In this document: positions 29,879 to 39,648 of the stretch, one piece after another
How the letters are laid out: the number at the start of each line of letters is the position of its first letter
How positions within the stretch are numbered: the first letter of the stretch is position 1
Assembly (NCBI RefSeq): GCF_902859745.1
Contig: NZ_CADIJW010000018.1
Location: 1 to 64,000, forward strand
Direction: 5' to 3'
Source: Achromobacter dolens
Lineage (GTDB): Bacteria > Pseudomonadota > Gammaproteobacteria > Burkholderiales > Burkholderiaceae_B
DNA length: 64,000 bases
Made by a program: the position numbers and the translations under genes
Notes under the pieces: model-generated
What the model saw: only the letters and a program-made list of their open reading frames with translations
Told to the model about the DNA's origin: nothing
Databases searched by the model: none

Positions 29879-29893
29879 ATATATCATATATTC
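29879..29893. promoter_or_regulatory. Operator-like site C between GntR/FCD and transketolase genes
   Basis: ATATATCATATATTC, the exact reverse complement of site A at 24914-24928 and sharing ATCATATAT with site B. It lies 20 bp before the transketolase start and about 100 bp before the divergent regulator start, so it could serve both autoregulation and operon control. Confidence 0.65.
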
Positions 29894-29913
29894 TGATAAG
29901 CGAAGGAGACGCC

Positions 29914-30771
29914 ATGCGCCAGGACCGGGGAGACCCAAGCGAAGACGAGGTCCGGATGCTGCGGGAAAAGGCCCGCCACATCCGGTTGGAGACCATCAGG
30001 CTGATCGAGATCGCCAAGGTCGGGCATTACAGCTCGGTCTTTTCGTGCGCCGAGATCTTTGCCGCCCTGTATTACGACGTGATGCGGCTGCGGCCGGGCG
30101 AGCCTGGCTGGCCGGATCGCGACCGCTTCCTGATGGGCAAGGGCCACGCGGCCGTGGGCCTGTTCCCGGTGCTGGCCGACCACGGTTTCATTCCGCATGA
30201 ACTGCTGGACGGCTACACCAGCCTGGGCAGCCCGCTGGGCGACCATCCCGACATGACCAAGGTGCCGGGCGTCGATTTCAGTTCCGGCTCCATCGGCCAT
30301 GCGCTCTCGAACGGCGCCGGCATGGCGCTGGGCGGCCGCATGAGCCAGCGCGATTTCAACGTGTTCGTGATGCTGGGCGATGGCGAGATGCAGGAAGGGC
30401 AGGTGTGGGAGGCCGCGTTGTTCGCCGCGCACCACAAGCTGTCGCGCCTGGTGGCCATCATCGACCGCAACGGCTACCAGCTCGACGGCAAGGTCGACGA
30501 CGTGATCGGCGTGGAATCGCTGCGCGACAAGTGGCAGGCCTTTGGCTGGGAGGTGCACGAGGTCGACGGCCATGACCTGGCGGCGCTGACCGCGCTGCTG
30601 CGGCGGCTGCGCGCGGACGAGGCGCGCGCGCGGCCGGCCTGCGTCATCGCCAAAACCATCAAGGGCAAGGGCGTTTCCTATATGGAGACCGAACCCGGCT
30701 GGCATCTGGGCTACCTGGCGCCGCAGGACGCGCAGGCCGCCATCGACGAAATCATGACCCGCGAGATCTGA
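29914..30771 (+). CDS. Transketolase, N-terminal (ThDP-binding) subunit
   Basis: Protein of 285 residues corresponding to the first third of transketolase. Motifs: GHYSSVFSCAEIFAALYY, MGKGHAAVGL, and the ThDP/Mg motif LGDGEMQEGQVWEA. It pairs with the next gene to form a split transketolase that moves two-carbon ketol units. AAGGAG precedes ATG 29914. The stop TGA is immediately followed by the ATG of the second subunit, so translation is coupled. Placed in a catabolic island, it is unlikely to be the housekeeping enzyme. Confidence 0.92.
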   Translation: MRQDRGDPSEDEVRMLREKARHIRLETIRLIEIAKVGHYSSVFSCAEIFAALYYDVMRLRPGEPGWPDRDRFLMGKGHAAVGLFPVLADHGFIPHELLDGYTSLGSPLGDHPDMTKVPGVDFSSGSIGHALSNGAGMALGGRMSQRDFNVFVMLGDGEMQEGQVWEAALFAAHHKLSRLVAIIDRNGYQLDGKVDDVIGVESLRDKWQAFGWEVHEVDGHDLAALTALLRRLRADEARARPACVIAKTIKGKGVSYMETEPGWHLGYLAPQDAQAAIDEIMTREI

Positions 30772-31758
30772 ATGGCACAGGCACAGACGCTTTCCCCCGA
30801 TTCCTGGCAGTACCGCGCGCTGAACGCGGTGAACCCCGGGCTGTCGTATCTTTCCGACGCGCTGATCGACCTGGCGCGGGCCGGGCATCCGGTGGTGGCC
30901 GGCTCGGCAGACCTGCAGTATTCCAACGGCCTGAACCGCTTCGCCTCGGCCTATCCCGACCGCTACGTGCAGTTCGGCATTTCCGAGCAGAACATGGTGT
31001 CGGCGGCGGCCGGCCTGGCCACCACCGGCGCGATGCCGTTCGTGGCGACCTTTGCCTCGTTCCTGGGCCTGCTGTGTTGCGAGCAGATCCGCATGGACGT
31101 GGCCTATACCAAATTGCCGGTGCGGCTGATCGGCCATCACACCGGCATCAGCCTGGGTTTCTATGGCGCCTCGCACCACGCCACCGAGGACATCTCGACC
31201 ATGCGCGCCATCGCCGGCCTGACCGTGGTGTCGCCGGCCGACGGGCCGCAACTGGCCGCCGCCATCAAGGCCTCGGTGGACTGGCCCGAGCCGATCTATT
31301 TCCGCATCGGCCGCGGCCGCGACCCGCAGGTGTACGAGGACGGCGCGCCGTTCGCGTTCGGCCGCGCCATCGTCCACTCAACCGGCAGCGACCTGAACAT
31401 CATCGCCTGCGGTATCACGCTGCACGCGGCGCTGGAAGCGGCCGCCCGGATGCGCGAGGACGGCCTGTCGGTGGGGGTGATCGACATGCCCACCATCAAG
31501 CCGCTGGACCGCGAGGCGGTGCTGGCCGCGGCTGGCCAGGCGCGCGCGCTGCTGACGGTGGAGGAACACAATGTGATGGGCGGCCTGGGCTCGGCGGTGG
31601 CCGAGGTGCTGGCCGATGCCGGCAGCGGCACGCGGCTGCGGCGCCATGGCATCTATGACGAATACAGCCTGATCGCGCCGCCCACCACGCTGTACGCGCA
31701 CTACCAACTCGACGGCGCCGGCATCGAGGCGGTGGCGCGCGGACTCATCGCGCGATAG
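30772..31758 (+). CDS. Transketolase, C-terminal (pyrimidine-binding) subunit
   Basis: Protein of 328 residues with the Pyr and C-terminal domains. FGISEQNMVSAAAGLA holds the conserved Glu that activates ThDP; HHTGISLGFYGASHHATEDIS and MPTIKPLDREAVLAAA follow. It is adjacent to its partner with no gap. Split transketolases are typical of accessory sugar or polyol pathways; together with a GldA-like enzyme and an AroE-like enzyme this suggests a polyhydroxylated substrate. Confidence 0.92.
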   Translation: MAQAQTLSPDSWQYRALNAVNPGLSYLSDALIDLARAGHPVVAGSADLQYSNGLNRFASAYPDRYVQFGISEQNMVSAAAGLATTGAMPFVATFASFLGLLCCEQIRMDVAYTKLPVRLIGHHTGISLGFYGASHHATEDISTMRAIAGLTVVSPADGPQLAAAIKASVDWPEPIYFRIGRGRDPQVYEDGAPFAFGRAIVHSTGSDLNIIACGITLHAALEAAARMREDGLSVGVIDMPTIKPLDREAVLAAAGQARALLTVEEHNVMGGLGSAVAEVLADAGSGTRLRRHGIYDEYSLIAPPTTLYAHYQLDGAGIEAVARGLIAR

Positions 31759-31814
31759 GGCGTGCCAGCATTCACGGGCGCCGGCCACCGGCGCCCCGAC
31801 AAGGAGACAGAGCA

Positions 31815-32624
31815 ATGAAGGAAATCAGCGGCAACACCCGCCTGTTCGGCATCCTGGCCGACCCGATCTACCACGTCAAAACCCCGCAGCGCCTGAACGA
31901 GCATTTCGCGCGCATCGGCTTTGACGGCGTCTGCGTGCCGTTCCATGCGCGGCCCGACAACCTGGCCGAGGTGGTGGCCGGGCTGCGCCGGCTGGAGAAC
32001 CTGGGCGGCCTGATCGTCACCATGCCGCACAAGGCGGCGATCCTGGCCCTGGCCGACGAGGCCACGCCGGTGGCGCGCAAGATCGGCGCGGCAAACGTGG
32101 TGCGGCGCGAGGCCGATGGCCGCCTGGTGGCGCACATGCTGGACGGCGAGGGCTTCGTGCGCGGCCTGCGCACGCACGGCGTGGCGCCCGAGGGCAAGCG
32201 CGCCTATCTGGCCGGCGCCGGCGGCGCGGCCAACGCCATCGGCTTCGCGCTGGTGCAGGCGGGCGTGTCGCGGCTGACCATTGCCAACCGCACGCCGGCC
32301 AAGGCCGAGGACCTGAGGGCGCGCATCCTGTCGCTGCATCCCGGGGCCGACATCACGGTCGGCACGGCCGATCCGTCCGGCCATGACCTGGTGGTCAACG
32401 GCACCTCGCTCGGCATGAAGCCGGACGACGCGCTGCCGCTGGACGCGGCGCGGCTGACGCCCGATCAACTGGTGTGCGAGGTCATCATGCAGCCGGCCGA
32501 CACGCCGCTGCTGGTGGCGGCGCGGGCGCGCGGCTGCAAGGTGCACTACGGCGCGCCGATGCTGGCCGGGCAGATCGAGCTGATGGCGGAAATGATGGGC
32601 GTGGCGCCGGCCGCGCAACGCTGA
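31815..32624 (+). CDS. Shikimate dehydrogenase-like (AroE family) oxidoreductase
   Basis: Protein of 269 residues with AroE architecture: N-terminal substrate domain with the catalytic Lys73 in TMPHKAA and Asp110 in MLDGEGF, GAANVV, and NAD(P)-binding LAGAGGAANA (about 131-140). The usual HSxSP substrate motif reads HVKTP (20-24), so the first of the two Ser that hold shikimate's carboxylate is replaced by Val. This argues for a different polyol/keto substrate. It follows transketolase by 56 bp with GGAG before ATG. Not the housekeeping aroE by context. Confidence 0.85.
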   Translation: MKEISGNTRLFGILADPIYHVKTPQRLNEHFARIGFDGVCVPFHARPDNLAEVVAGLRRLENLGGLIVTMPHKAAILALADEATPVARKIGAANVVRREADGRLVAHMLDGEGFVRGLRTHGVAPEGKRAYLAGAGGAANAIGFALVQAGVSRLTIANRTPAKAEDLRARILSLHPGADITVGTADPSGHDLVVNGTSLGMKPDDALPLDAARLTPDQLVCEVIMQPADTPLLVAARARGCKVHYGAPMLAGQIELMAEMMGVAPAAQR

Positions 32625-32642
32625 GGCGCGACGGACGAGACG

Positions 32643-34241
32643 ATGGGCGACTACGACTTCATTATCGCGGGCGGCGGCACCGCCGGCTGCATCCTGGCCA
32701 ACCGCCTGACGGCCGACGGCCGCCACCGGGTGCTGATGCTGGAAGCCGGGCACGAGGCGCGCAGCATGTGGATCTCGATCCCGGCGGGCTTTTCCAAGCT
32801 GTTGGTGAACCCGGACTACAACTGGCGCTTCGCCACAGAGCCGGAGGACAACGTCTACGGCCGCACCATCGCCGTGCCGCGCGGCAAGGGCCTGGGCGGT
32901 TCGACGCTGATCAACGGCATGATCTACGTGCGCGGCCGGCCGCAGGACTACGACGGCTGGGAGGCCGCCGGCGCCACCGGCTGGGGCGGCGGCACCGCCG
33001 AGCGGGTGTTCCGCAAGATTGAATGTTATGAGCCCGGCGGCGAGACCCGCGGCAAGTCCGGGCCGATGCACCTGGAGGAAGTGGCCGAGCGCTTTCCACT
33101 GTCCGACGCCTTCCTGCGCGCGGCGCAGGAGGACGGCCTGCCGCTCAACCCGGACTACAACGCCGGCCGTCAGGATGGGGTCGGCTACTACCAAGTGGTG
33201 CAGCGCCACGGCCGCCGCTGGAGCGTGGTCGACGGTTACCTCAAGCCCGCCGCCGGCCGCAAGAACCTGACGGTGGAATGCGGCGCGCACGTGACGCGGC
33301 TGTTGTTCGAAGGCAAGCGTTGCGTCGGCGTGGCCTACCGCAAGAATGGCCAGGAGTTCACCGTGCGGGCGCGGCGCGAGACGCTGCTGTGCCTGGGCGC
33401 GGTGCAGTCGCCGCAACTGCTGGAACTGTCGGGCGTGGGCAATCCCGCGCTGCTGCAATCCTTCGGCATTCCGCTGGTGCACGCGCAGCCGCAGGTGGGC
33501 GAGAACTACATCGACCACTTCGCCACGCGCATGAACTGGCGGGTCAGGAACACCGTGACGCTCAACGAGATGTCGCGCGGCTGGCGCCTGGCGCAACAGG
33601 TGGCGCGCTACTACACCCGCCGCAAGGGCATCCTGACGCTGGGCACGGGCCTGGTGCACGGCTTCGTCAAGAGCGCGCCGGACCTGCCGGCGGCCGACGT
33701 GCAGTACTTCTTCGTGCACGCCAGCTACGCCAACGCGGCTGAGCGCATCCTCGACCGCGAGCCGGGCATGACCATCGGCGTGGCGCAACTGCGGCCGGAG
33801 TCGACGGGTTCCATTCACATCAAGTCGCCCGATCCCTTCGCCGCGCCGTCGATTCGTCCCAACTTCCTGTCCGCGCAGATCGATCGCGACAGCCTGGTGG
33901 GCGGCATGCGGGTGGCGCGGCGTATCGTGCAGCAGCCGGCTCTGCGGCGCTATATCGAGCGCGAGATGAGTCCGGGGCCAGACGTGGACAGCGACGAGCA
34001 ATGGCTGGACTTCGCGCGCCGCAACGGCCAGACCATCTATCACCCGATCGGCACCTGCCGCATGGGCTCGGATGGCGGCGCGGTGACCGATCCGCGCCTG
34101 CGGGTCAACGGCATCGACGGCCTGCGGGTGGTGGACGCCTCGGTGATGCCGAAGATGGTGTCGGGCAACACCCAGGCGGCGGTGATGATGGTGGCCGAGC
34201 GCGGCGCCGAGATGATCCTGGAGGATGTTGCGGCGGCGTGA
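32643..34241 (+). CDS. GMC-family FAD-dependent oxidoreductase (choline-dehydrogenase-like)
   Basis: Protein of 532 residues. FAD dinucleotide motif YDFIIAGGGTAGCILANRL at the start, GMC signature PRGKGLGGSTLINGMIYVRG (about 80-99), and C-terminal active-site His in YHPIGTCRMG with VSGNTQA. Oxidises primary alcohols to aldehydes and possibly acids. It is the fourth gene of the transketolase operon (18-bp gap), probably performing the entry or exit oxidation of the pathway. Confidence 0.93.
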   Translation: MGDYDFIIAGGGTAGCILANRLTADGRHRVLMLEAGHEARSMWISIPAGFSKLLVNPDYNWRFATEPEDNVYGRTIAVPRGKGLGGSTLINGMIYVRGRPQDYDGWEAAGATGWGGGTAERVFRKIECYEPGGETRGKSGPMHLEEVAERFPLSDAFLRAAQEDGLPLNPDYNAGRQDGVGYYQVVQRHGRRWSVVDGYLKPAAGRKNLTVECGAHVTRLLFEGKRCVGVAYRKNGQEFTVRARRETLLCLGAVQSPQLLELSGVGNPALLQSFGIPLVHAQPQVGENYIDHFATRMNWRVRNTVTLNEMSRGWRLAQQVARYYTRRKGILTLGTGLVHGFVKSAPDLPAADVQYFFVHASYANAAERILDREPGMTIGVAQLRPESTGSIHIKSPDPFAAPSIRPNFLSAQIDRDSLVGGMRVARRIVQQPALRRYIEREMSPGPDVDSDEQWLDFARRNGQTIYHPIGTCRMGSDGGAVTDPRLRVNGIDGLRVVDASVMPKMVSGNTQAAVMMVAERGAEMILEDVAAA

Positions 34242-34325
34242 CGGAGGGCGACCTCGAAGGAGAAGTCCGCGCCGGGTGCGCGGGCCGGCGCGGTTTGCGG
34301 GGCGGCCGCCGTCCGCCGCGCGCCC

Positions 34326-35429
34326 TCAGCCGTGGCGGCTGCGGTGCAGCGTCAGCTTGCCGATGCGGTCCCAGTCCCAGGCGATGCCCAGGCCCGGATC
34401 TTCGGACGGAATGGCGCGGCCGTTCTCGATGCGCATGCCGTGCTCGGTCACCATGTCCAGTTGCGGGATGTATTCCAGCCAGCGGCTGTTGGGCACCGCG
34501 CAGCACAGCGCCACGTGGATCTCCATCAGGAAGTGCGGGCACACCGGCACGTTGTAGGCTTCGGCCATGTGCGCCACCTTGAGCCACGGCGTGATGCCGC
34601 CGATGCGGCCCACGTCCACCTGCACGATGGAGCAGGCCTCGCTCTGCAGGTAGTCCTTGAACTGCGACAGGCTGTAGAGCGATTCGCCCACGGCGATGGG
34701 CAGGGTGGTGGACTGGCTCAGGCGGCGATGGGCCTGCACGTCGTCGGCGTGGATGGGCTCCTCGAACCAGGCCAGGTCCAGCGGCTCGAAGCAGCGCGCG
34801 CGGCGGATCGCCTCGGGCAACGAGAAACCCTGGTTGGCGTCGGTCATGATGTCCCAGTCCGCGCCGACGGCGGCGCGCACCGCGGACAGCCGCGCCACGT
34901 CCTCGGCCACGTGCGGCCGGCCGACCTTGATCTTGGCCCCGCCGAAGCCGGCCTCGCGCGCCTTGAGCGCCTCTTCCACCAGTTGCGGCGGCGCCAGGTG
35001 CAGCCAGCCGCCCTCGGTGGTGTAGAGCGGAATGTCCGCCTTGGCGCCGCCCGCCAGCCGGTGCAGCGGCAGCCCGGCGCGGCGCGCGCGCAGGTCCCAC
35101 AGCGCGGTGTCGATGGCGGCCAGCGCGATCGAGGTCAGCGCGCCCACGGTGGTGGCGTGCACGCGGTACATCAGGTCGCGCCAGAGCTGTTCGATGTCGT
35201 CAGCCTCGCGGCCCAGGAGCAGCGGCGCCAGGTGGTCGTCCAGCAGCCGGATCACGGACGAACCGCCGGTGCCGATGGTGTAGCTGTAGCCGGTGCCGGT
35301 GACGCCATCGGCGTCGGTGATGCGCACGATCGGCGTTTCCTGGCGCTCGAAGCTCTGCACGGCGTCGGTGCGCCTGACCTTGGGCTGCAGGTCGACCTGC
35401 AGGATCTCGACGGAAGCGATGCGGGCCAT
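34326..35429 (-). CDS. Enolase-superfamily dehydratase/racemase (mandelate racemase type)
   Basis: Protein of 367 residues. N-terminal capping domain, then TIM barrel with KIK at 166-168 (acid-base Lys), metal ligands Asp197, Glu223 and Glu249, and His299 in CPHF on the opposite face, the mandelate-racemase subgroup layout. Such enzymes remove the alpha-proton of a hydroxy acid or sugar acid, leading to racemisation or dehydration. It is the last gene of an operon with an amino-acid-type ABC importer and a UxaA-family dehydratase, so a sugar-acid substrate is likely. Specific substrate unknown. Confidence 0.9.
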   Translation of the reverse strand: MARIASVEILQVDLQPKVRRTDAVQSFERQETPIVRITDADGVTGTGYSYTIGTGGSSVIRLLDDHLAPLLLGREADDIEQLWRDLMYRVHATTVGALTSIALAAIDTALWDLRARRAGLPLHRLAGGAKADIPLYTTEGGWLHLAPPQLVEEALKAREAGFGGAKIKVGRPHVAEDVARLSAVRAAVGADWDIMTDANQGFSLPEAIRRARCFEPLDLAWFEEPIHADDVQAHRRLSQSTTLPIAVGESLYSLSQFKDYLQSEACSIVQVDVGRIGGITPWLKVAHMAEAYNVPVCPHFLMEIHVALCCAVPNSRWLEYIPQLDMVTEHGMRIENGRAIPSEDPGLGIAWDWDRIGKLTLHRSRHG

Positions 35430-35442
35430 GGGTTCTCCTGGG

Positions 35443-36261
35443 TCAGCCGCCGACCTTGCCGACTTCCTGCGGCAGGTCGACGCCGTGGAACTGCTTGTAG
35501 ATGGTGTTGAGCTCGCCGCTCTTGAGATTGGCGCGCACCCAGGCGTCCAGCTTGTCCTTGAGCGCCGGCTCGTTCTTGCGCAGGCCGATCGCCAGCATGT
35601 TCAGGCGCATCACGAACTTCGATTCCATCTGCTTGGCCGGCGCCTTGTCGTTGATGGTGCGCAGCAGGGCCGGCGCGGTGGCGAAGATGTCGGCCTGGCC
35701 GCTGACCACCGCGGTGATCGAGGTGGCGTCGTCGTCGAAGCGGATGATCTGCGCGTCCTTGGGGGCGATCTTGGTCAGCTCGGTGTCGTTGGTGGTGCCG
35801 CGGGTGGCGATGACCTTCTTGTTGGACAGGTCGGCCGCGCTGGTCAGCTTCATGTCCCTGGGCGCGCCGACCACCGCCAGGATGGCGGCATAGGGCACCG
35901 AGAAGTCGATGACCTTCTGCCGTTCGGGCGTGACCGACATGCTGGAGATGACGATGTCGGCCTTGCCGGTCTGCAGGAACGGCACGCGGTTGGCGCCGGT
36001 GGTGGGCACGATCTCCAGGGTCACGCCCAGGCCCTTGGCCAGCAGGCGCGCGGTCTCGACGTCGGAGCCGGTGGGGTTGAGCGCGGCATCCTTCATGCCG
36101 TAGGGCGGCACGCCCAGATCGATGGCCACGCGCAGCTTGCCGGCCTTCATGATGTCGTCGAGCTGGTCGGCGAGGGCGGCGCCGGACAGGGCCAGGCCGC
36201 CGATCAGGGCCAGGCCGGCGAAAGCGGCGCGCAGCCGCGGCGGGAATACGGACTTGTTCAT
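35443..36261 (-). CDS. Amino-acid-type ABC transporter substrate-binding protein
   Basis: Protein of 272 residues from ATG 36261 (GGAG nine bases upstream; an ATG five codons earlier is possible). Signal peptide ends about GAALA. It has type II periplasmic-binding motifs LRVAIDLGVPPYG, TGKADIVISSMSVTPER and a final WVRANLKSGELNTIYKQF. Polar-amino-acid (HAAT/PAAT) family; here the partners are sugar-acid enzymes, so an acidic ligand is plausible. Confidence 0.9.
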   Translation of the reverse strand: MNKSVFPPRLRAAFAGLALIGGLALSGAALADQLDDIMKAGKLRVAIDLGVPPYGMKDAALNPTGSDVETARLLAKGLGVTLEIVPTTGANRVPFLQTGKADIVISSMSVTPERQKVIDFSVPYAAILAVVGAPRDMKLTSAADLSNKKVIATRGTTNDTELTKIAPKDAQIIRFDDDATSITAVVSGQADIFATAPALLRTINDKAPAKQMESKFVMRLNMLAIGLRKNEPALKDKLDAWVRANLKSGELNTIYKQFHGVDLPQEVGKVGG

Positions 36262-36314
36262 GCGGGTTGTCTCCATTGTCGTTGTGGTCGGGGCAAGGGG
36301 CGGGGCCGGCGGCC

Positions 36315-37029
<715 letters not shown>

Positions 37030-37046
<17 letters not shown>

Positions 37047-37689
37047 TGAGTCTCCTTTCCAAGGAACGGCTCCAGCGCGACAGCGGATAGCACATGAGGA
37101 AGTACAGGACGGCGGCGCAGCCGAAATAGACGAAGGGCTGGAAGGTCGAGTTGTTGAGGATCTTGGCGTTGTAGGCCAGCTCCGGATAGCCGATCACCAG
37201 CGAGGCGATCGAGGTGTTCTTGATGATCTGCACCAGAAAGCCGACGGTGGGCGGGGTGGCGATGCGCAGCGCCTGCGGCAGCACCACCTTGGCCATGCGC
37301 TGCAGCCGCGACAGGCCCAGGCATTCGGCCGCTTCCCACTGGTTCTTCGGCACCGCCTGGATGCAGCCGCGCCATATCTCGCCCAGGAAGGCGCTCGAAT
37401 AGATGGTCATGGCCAGGCCGGCCGCGGCCAGCGCCGACAGCTCGCCCAGGCCGAACAGGCTGGGGCCGAAGAAGCACAGGCCCATCAGCACCAGCAGCGG
37501 CGTGCCCTGGATCACCTGGATGTAGCCGGCGGCGGCCGCGCGCAGGGCGCGGCGCGGCGAGACGCGGGCCAGCGCCAGCAGCAGGCCGGCCAGGCCGCCG
37601 CCGGCGAAGGTCCAGGCCGACAGCTTGACCGTGCCCCAGGCGCCTTCCACCAGATACCAGGCGTGTTGTTCGGGAATGAAGAAAGCCAT
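37030..37689 (-). CDS. Amino-acid-type ABC transporter permease (second)
   Basis: Protein of 219 residues with about five membrane helices and the HisM/GlnP coupling loop AECLGLSRLQRMAKVVLPQALR. It ends in a basic tail with SRWSRSLERRLNASRR. Pairs with the permease 10 bp upstream to form the transmembrane dimer. Confidence 0.93.
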
Positions 37690-37699
37690 GGCGCGTCCC

Positions 37700-38383
37700 C
37701 TACAGCGGCGTGCCGAGCTTGCGCCGGCGCGGGAACACGACCTGGGCCAGCAGCCAGAACCCCAGCCGCATCAGCCACGACAGCGCCAGGTACACGCCCC
37801 ACAGCACGATGAAGACCTCGAAGTTGCGGTAGGTGTCCGACTGGATGCGGTTGGCCACGCCCAGCAGTTCCTCGGCGCCCACCGCCGACATGATGCTGGA
37901 GGCCAGCATCAGCAGCACGAACTGGCTGGTCAGCGAAGGATAGACGCGTTCGACCGCCGGACGCAGCACCACGTGCCAGAACACCTGCAGCCGCGACAGC
38001 GCCAGGCACTCGCCGGCCTCGAGCTGGTCCTTGGGGATGGATTCGATGCCGGCGCGCACGATCTCGCAGGTGTAGGCGCCAATGTTGATTACCAGCGCCA
38101 GCACCGCGCCCGCCATGATCGGCATGGTGAGGCCGGCGCTGGACAGGCCGAAGATGAGGAAATAGGCCTGGATCAGTAGCGGCGTGTTGCGGATCAGTTC
38201 CACATAGCCGCCGGCCACGGCGCGCAGCCAGCCCATGCCGCTGTTGCGCGCCAGCGCGCACAGCGTGCCGAGGATGAACCCCAGCACGGTGGCGCAGAAC
38301 GACAGCTTGACCGTGACCCACGCGCCCTGCGCGAGCAGGGGCCACTGTTCAAGCACCGAGGCGAAATCAAACGTGTAGTTCAC
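37700..38383 (-). CDS. Amino-acid-type ABC transporter permease (first)
   Basis: Protein of 227 residues of the HisM/GlnP type; EAGECLALSRLQVFWHVVLR is the coupling loop. Membrane helices span most of the length. It follows the UxaA-family large subunit gene by 22 bp on the same strand, placing the transporter in the same transcript as the dehydratase. Confidence 0.93.
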   Translation of the reverse strand: MNYTFDFASVLEQWPLLAQGAWVTVKLSFCATVLGFILGTLCALARNSGMGWLRAVAGGYVELIRNTPLLIQAYFLIFGLSSAGLTMPIMAGAVLALVINIGAYTCEIVRAGIESIPKDQLEAGECLALSRLQVFWHVVLRPAVERVYPSLTSQFVLLMLASSIMSAVGAEELLGVANRIQSDTYRNFEVFIVLWGVYLALSWLMRLGFWLLAQVVFPRRRKLGTPL

Positions 38384-38405
38384 CGTGTCGCTCCCTGGGG
38401 CCGGT

Positions 38406-39638
38406 TCAGGCCGCGCGGCTCAAGGGCAGGCAGGACGGGCCGATAGGCTCGAACGCCTTGTAGGTGAGGATGAATTCGCGGTGGCCCAGGTCCTCGGACT
38501 TGCTGGGCGCGCCGTTGGCGACCGCGCGGACCTGGGCGTGGATCTCCTCGGCCACTTCCTGCAGCGAGCCGCGGCCCTCCAGGATGCGGCCGGCGTCCAC
38601 GTCCATGTCCTCGCCCAAAGCGCGGTAGGTGTCGGGGTTGGCGCAGACCTTGATGACCGGAGAGACCGCCGAACCCACCACCGAGCCGCGCCCGGTGGTG
38701 AACAGGATCACGTGCGAGCCGCAGGCGATCAGTTCGACGATCTCGGCGTTGTCGCTGATGTTGGGAAAGCCGAAGCGCGGCTCGCCGTCGGGCACCACGT
38801 CCAGCAGGTACAGGCCGCCGAAGGGCGGCACGTCGCCCGGCTTGATGATGCCGTCGATGGGCGAGGCGCCGCTCTTGGCGTAGGCGCCGAGCGATTTTTC
38901 CTCGATGGTCGAGAGGCCGCCGTCGGCATTGCCGGGGGCGAAACTGCCGTGGCCCATGATGCTGTAGTAGCGCGCCGCCTTGTTGACGCAGGCCACGATC
39001 TCCTCGCCCAGCTCGGGCGTGGCGGCGCGGCGCCGCATGTGGAATTCGCAGCCGACCAGCTCGCCCGTCTCCTCGAAGATACAGGTGGCATCCTGTGCGA
39101 TCAGCATGTCGAAGGCGCGGCCCACCGCCGGGTTGGCGGTGATGCCGCTGGTGCCGTCCGAGCCGCCGCAGATGGTGCCGATCACCAGTTCGTCGATGCC
39201 CATGGGCACGCGCGCCTGTTGCGCCAGTTGCGCGACAGCGCCGCGCACCCAGGCGCGGCCTTCCGCCACGGTGCTGCGGGTGCCGCCGCGCTGCTGGATG
39301 GTCAGGGTCTGCACCGGACGGCCGGAGTCGGCGATGGCCGCTTCCAGCTTGCGCTTGTTCATGCTTTCACAGCCCAGCGACACCAGCAGCGCGGCGCCGA
39401 CGTTGGGGTGGGTGGCGATGGCCGTCATCATGCGTTCGGCATAGGCGTTGGGGTAGCAGCCGGGAAAACCCACCAGGTGCACCTGCACGTCGCCGGCCAG
39501 GTCGCGGAAATCGAGCGCGATCTCGCGCGCCACGTGATGGGCGCATTCGACCAGGTAGGCGACGACGACCACGTTGCGGATGCCTTTGCGGCCGTCGGCG
39601 CGCGGATAGCCCTGCAGGGGCTGGGACAGATCGGTCAT
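38406..39638 (-). CDS. UxaA-family sugar-acid dehydratase, large subunit
   Basis: Protein of 410 residues equivalent to the C-terminal catalytic domain of altronate dehydratase, galactarate dehydratase and sulfolactate sulfo-lyase. Recognised by DGRKGIRNVVVVAYLVECAHHVA, FPGCYPNAYAERMM, GTICGGSDGTSGITANPA and TTGRGSVVGSAVSPVIKVCANP. It removes water from an aldonic acid to give a 2-keto-3-deoxy acid with an iron cofactor held by conserved Cys. The N-terminal SAF domain is encoded separately 10 bp upstream. With SDR and FAH-family genes across the promoter, L-fuconate, D-arabinonate or L-galactonate are candidate substrates. Confidence 0.92.
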   Translation of the reverse strand: MTDLSQPLQGYPRADGRKGIRNVVVVAYLVECAHHVAREIALDFRDLAGDVQVHLVGFPGCYPNAYAERMMTAIATHPNVGAALLVSLGCESMNKRKLEAAIADSGRPVQTLTIQQRGGTRSTVAEGRAWVRGAVAQLAQQARVPMGIDELVIGTICGGSDGTSGITANPAVGRAFDMLIAQDATCIFEETGELVGCEFHMRRRAATPELGEEIVACVNKAARYYSIMGHGSFAPGNADGGLSTIEEKSLGAYAKSGASPIDGIIKPGDVPPFGGLYLLDVVPDGEPRFGFPNISDNAEIVELIACGSHVILFTTGRGSVVGSAVSPVIKVCANPDTYRALGEDMDVDAGRILEGRGSLQEVAEEIHAQVRAVANGAPSKSEDLGHREFILTYKAFEPIGPSCLPLSRAA

Positions 39639-39648
39639 GGCGGAAACC

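Noticed and set aside
29914-32624. Split transketolase plus AroE-like enzyme as an aminoshikimate-type biosynthetic cluster
   Set aside because: No DAHP synthase, dehydroquinase, aminotransferase or product-assembly genes; the uptake operon and cleavage enzyme nearby point to catabolism.
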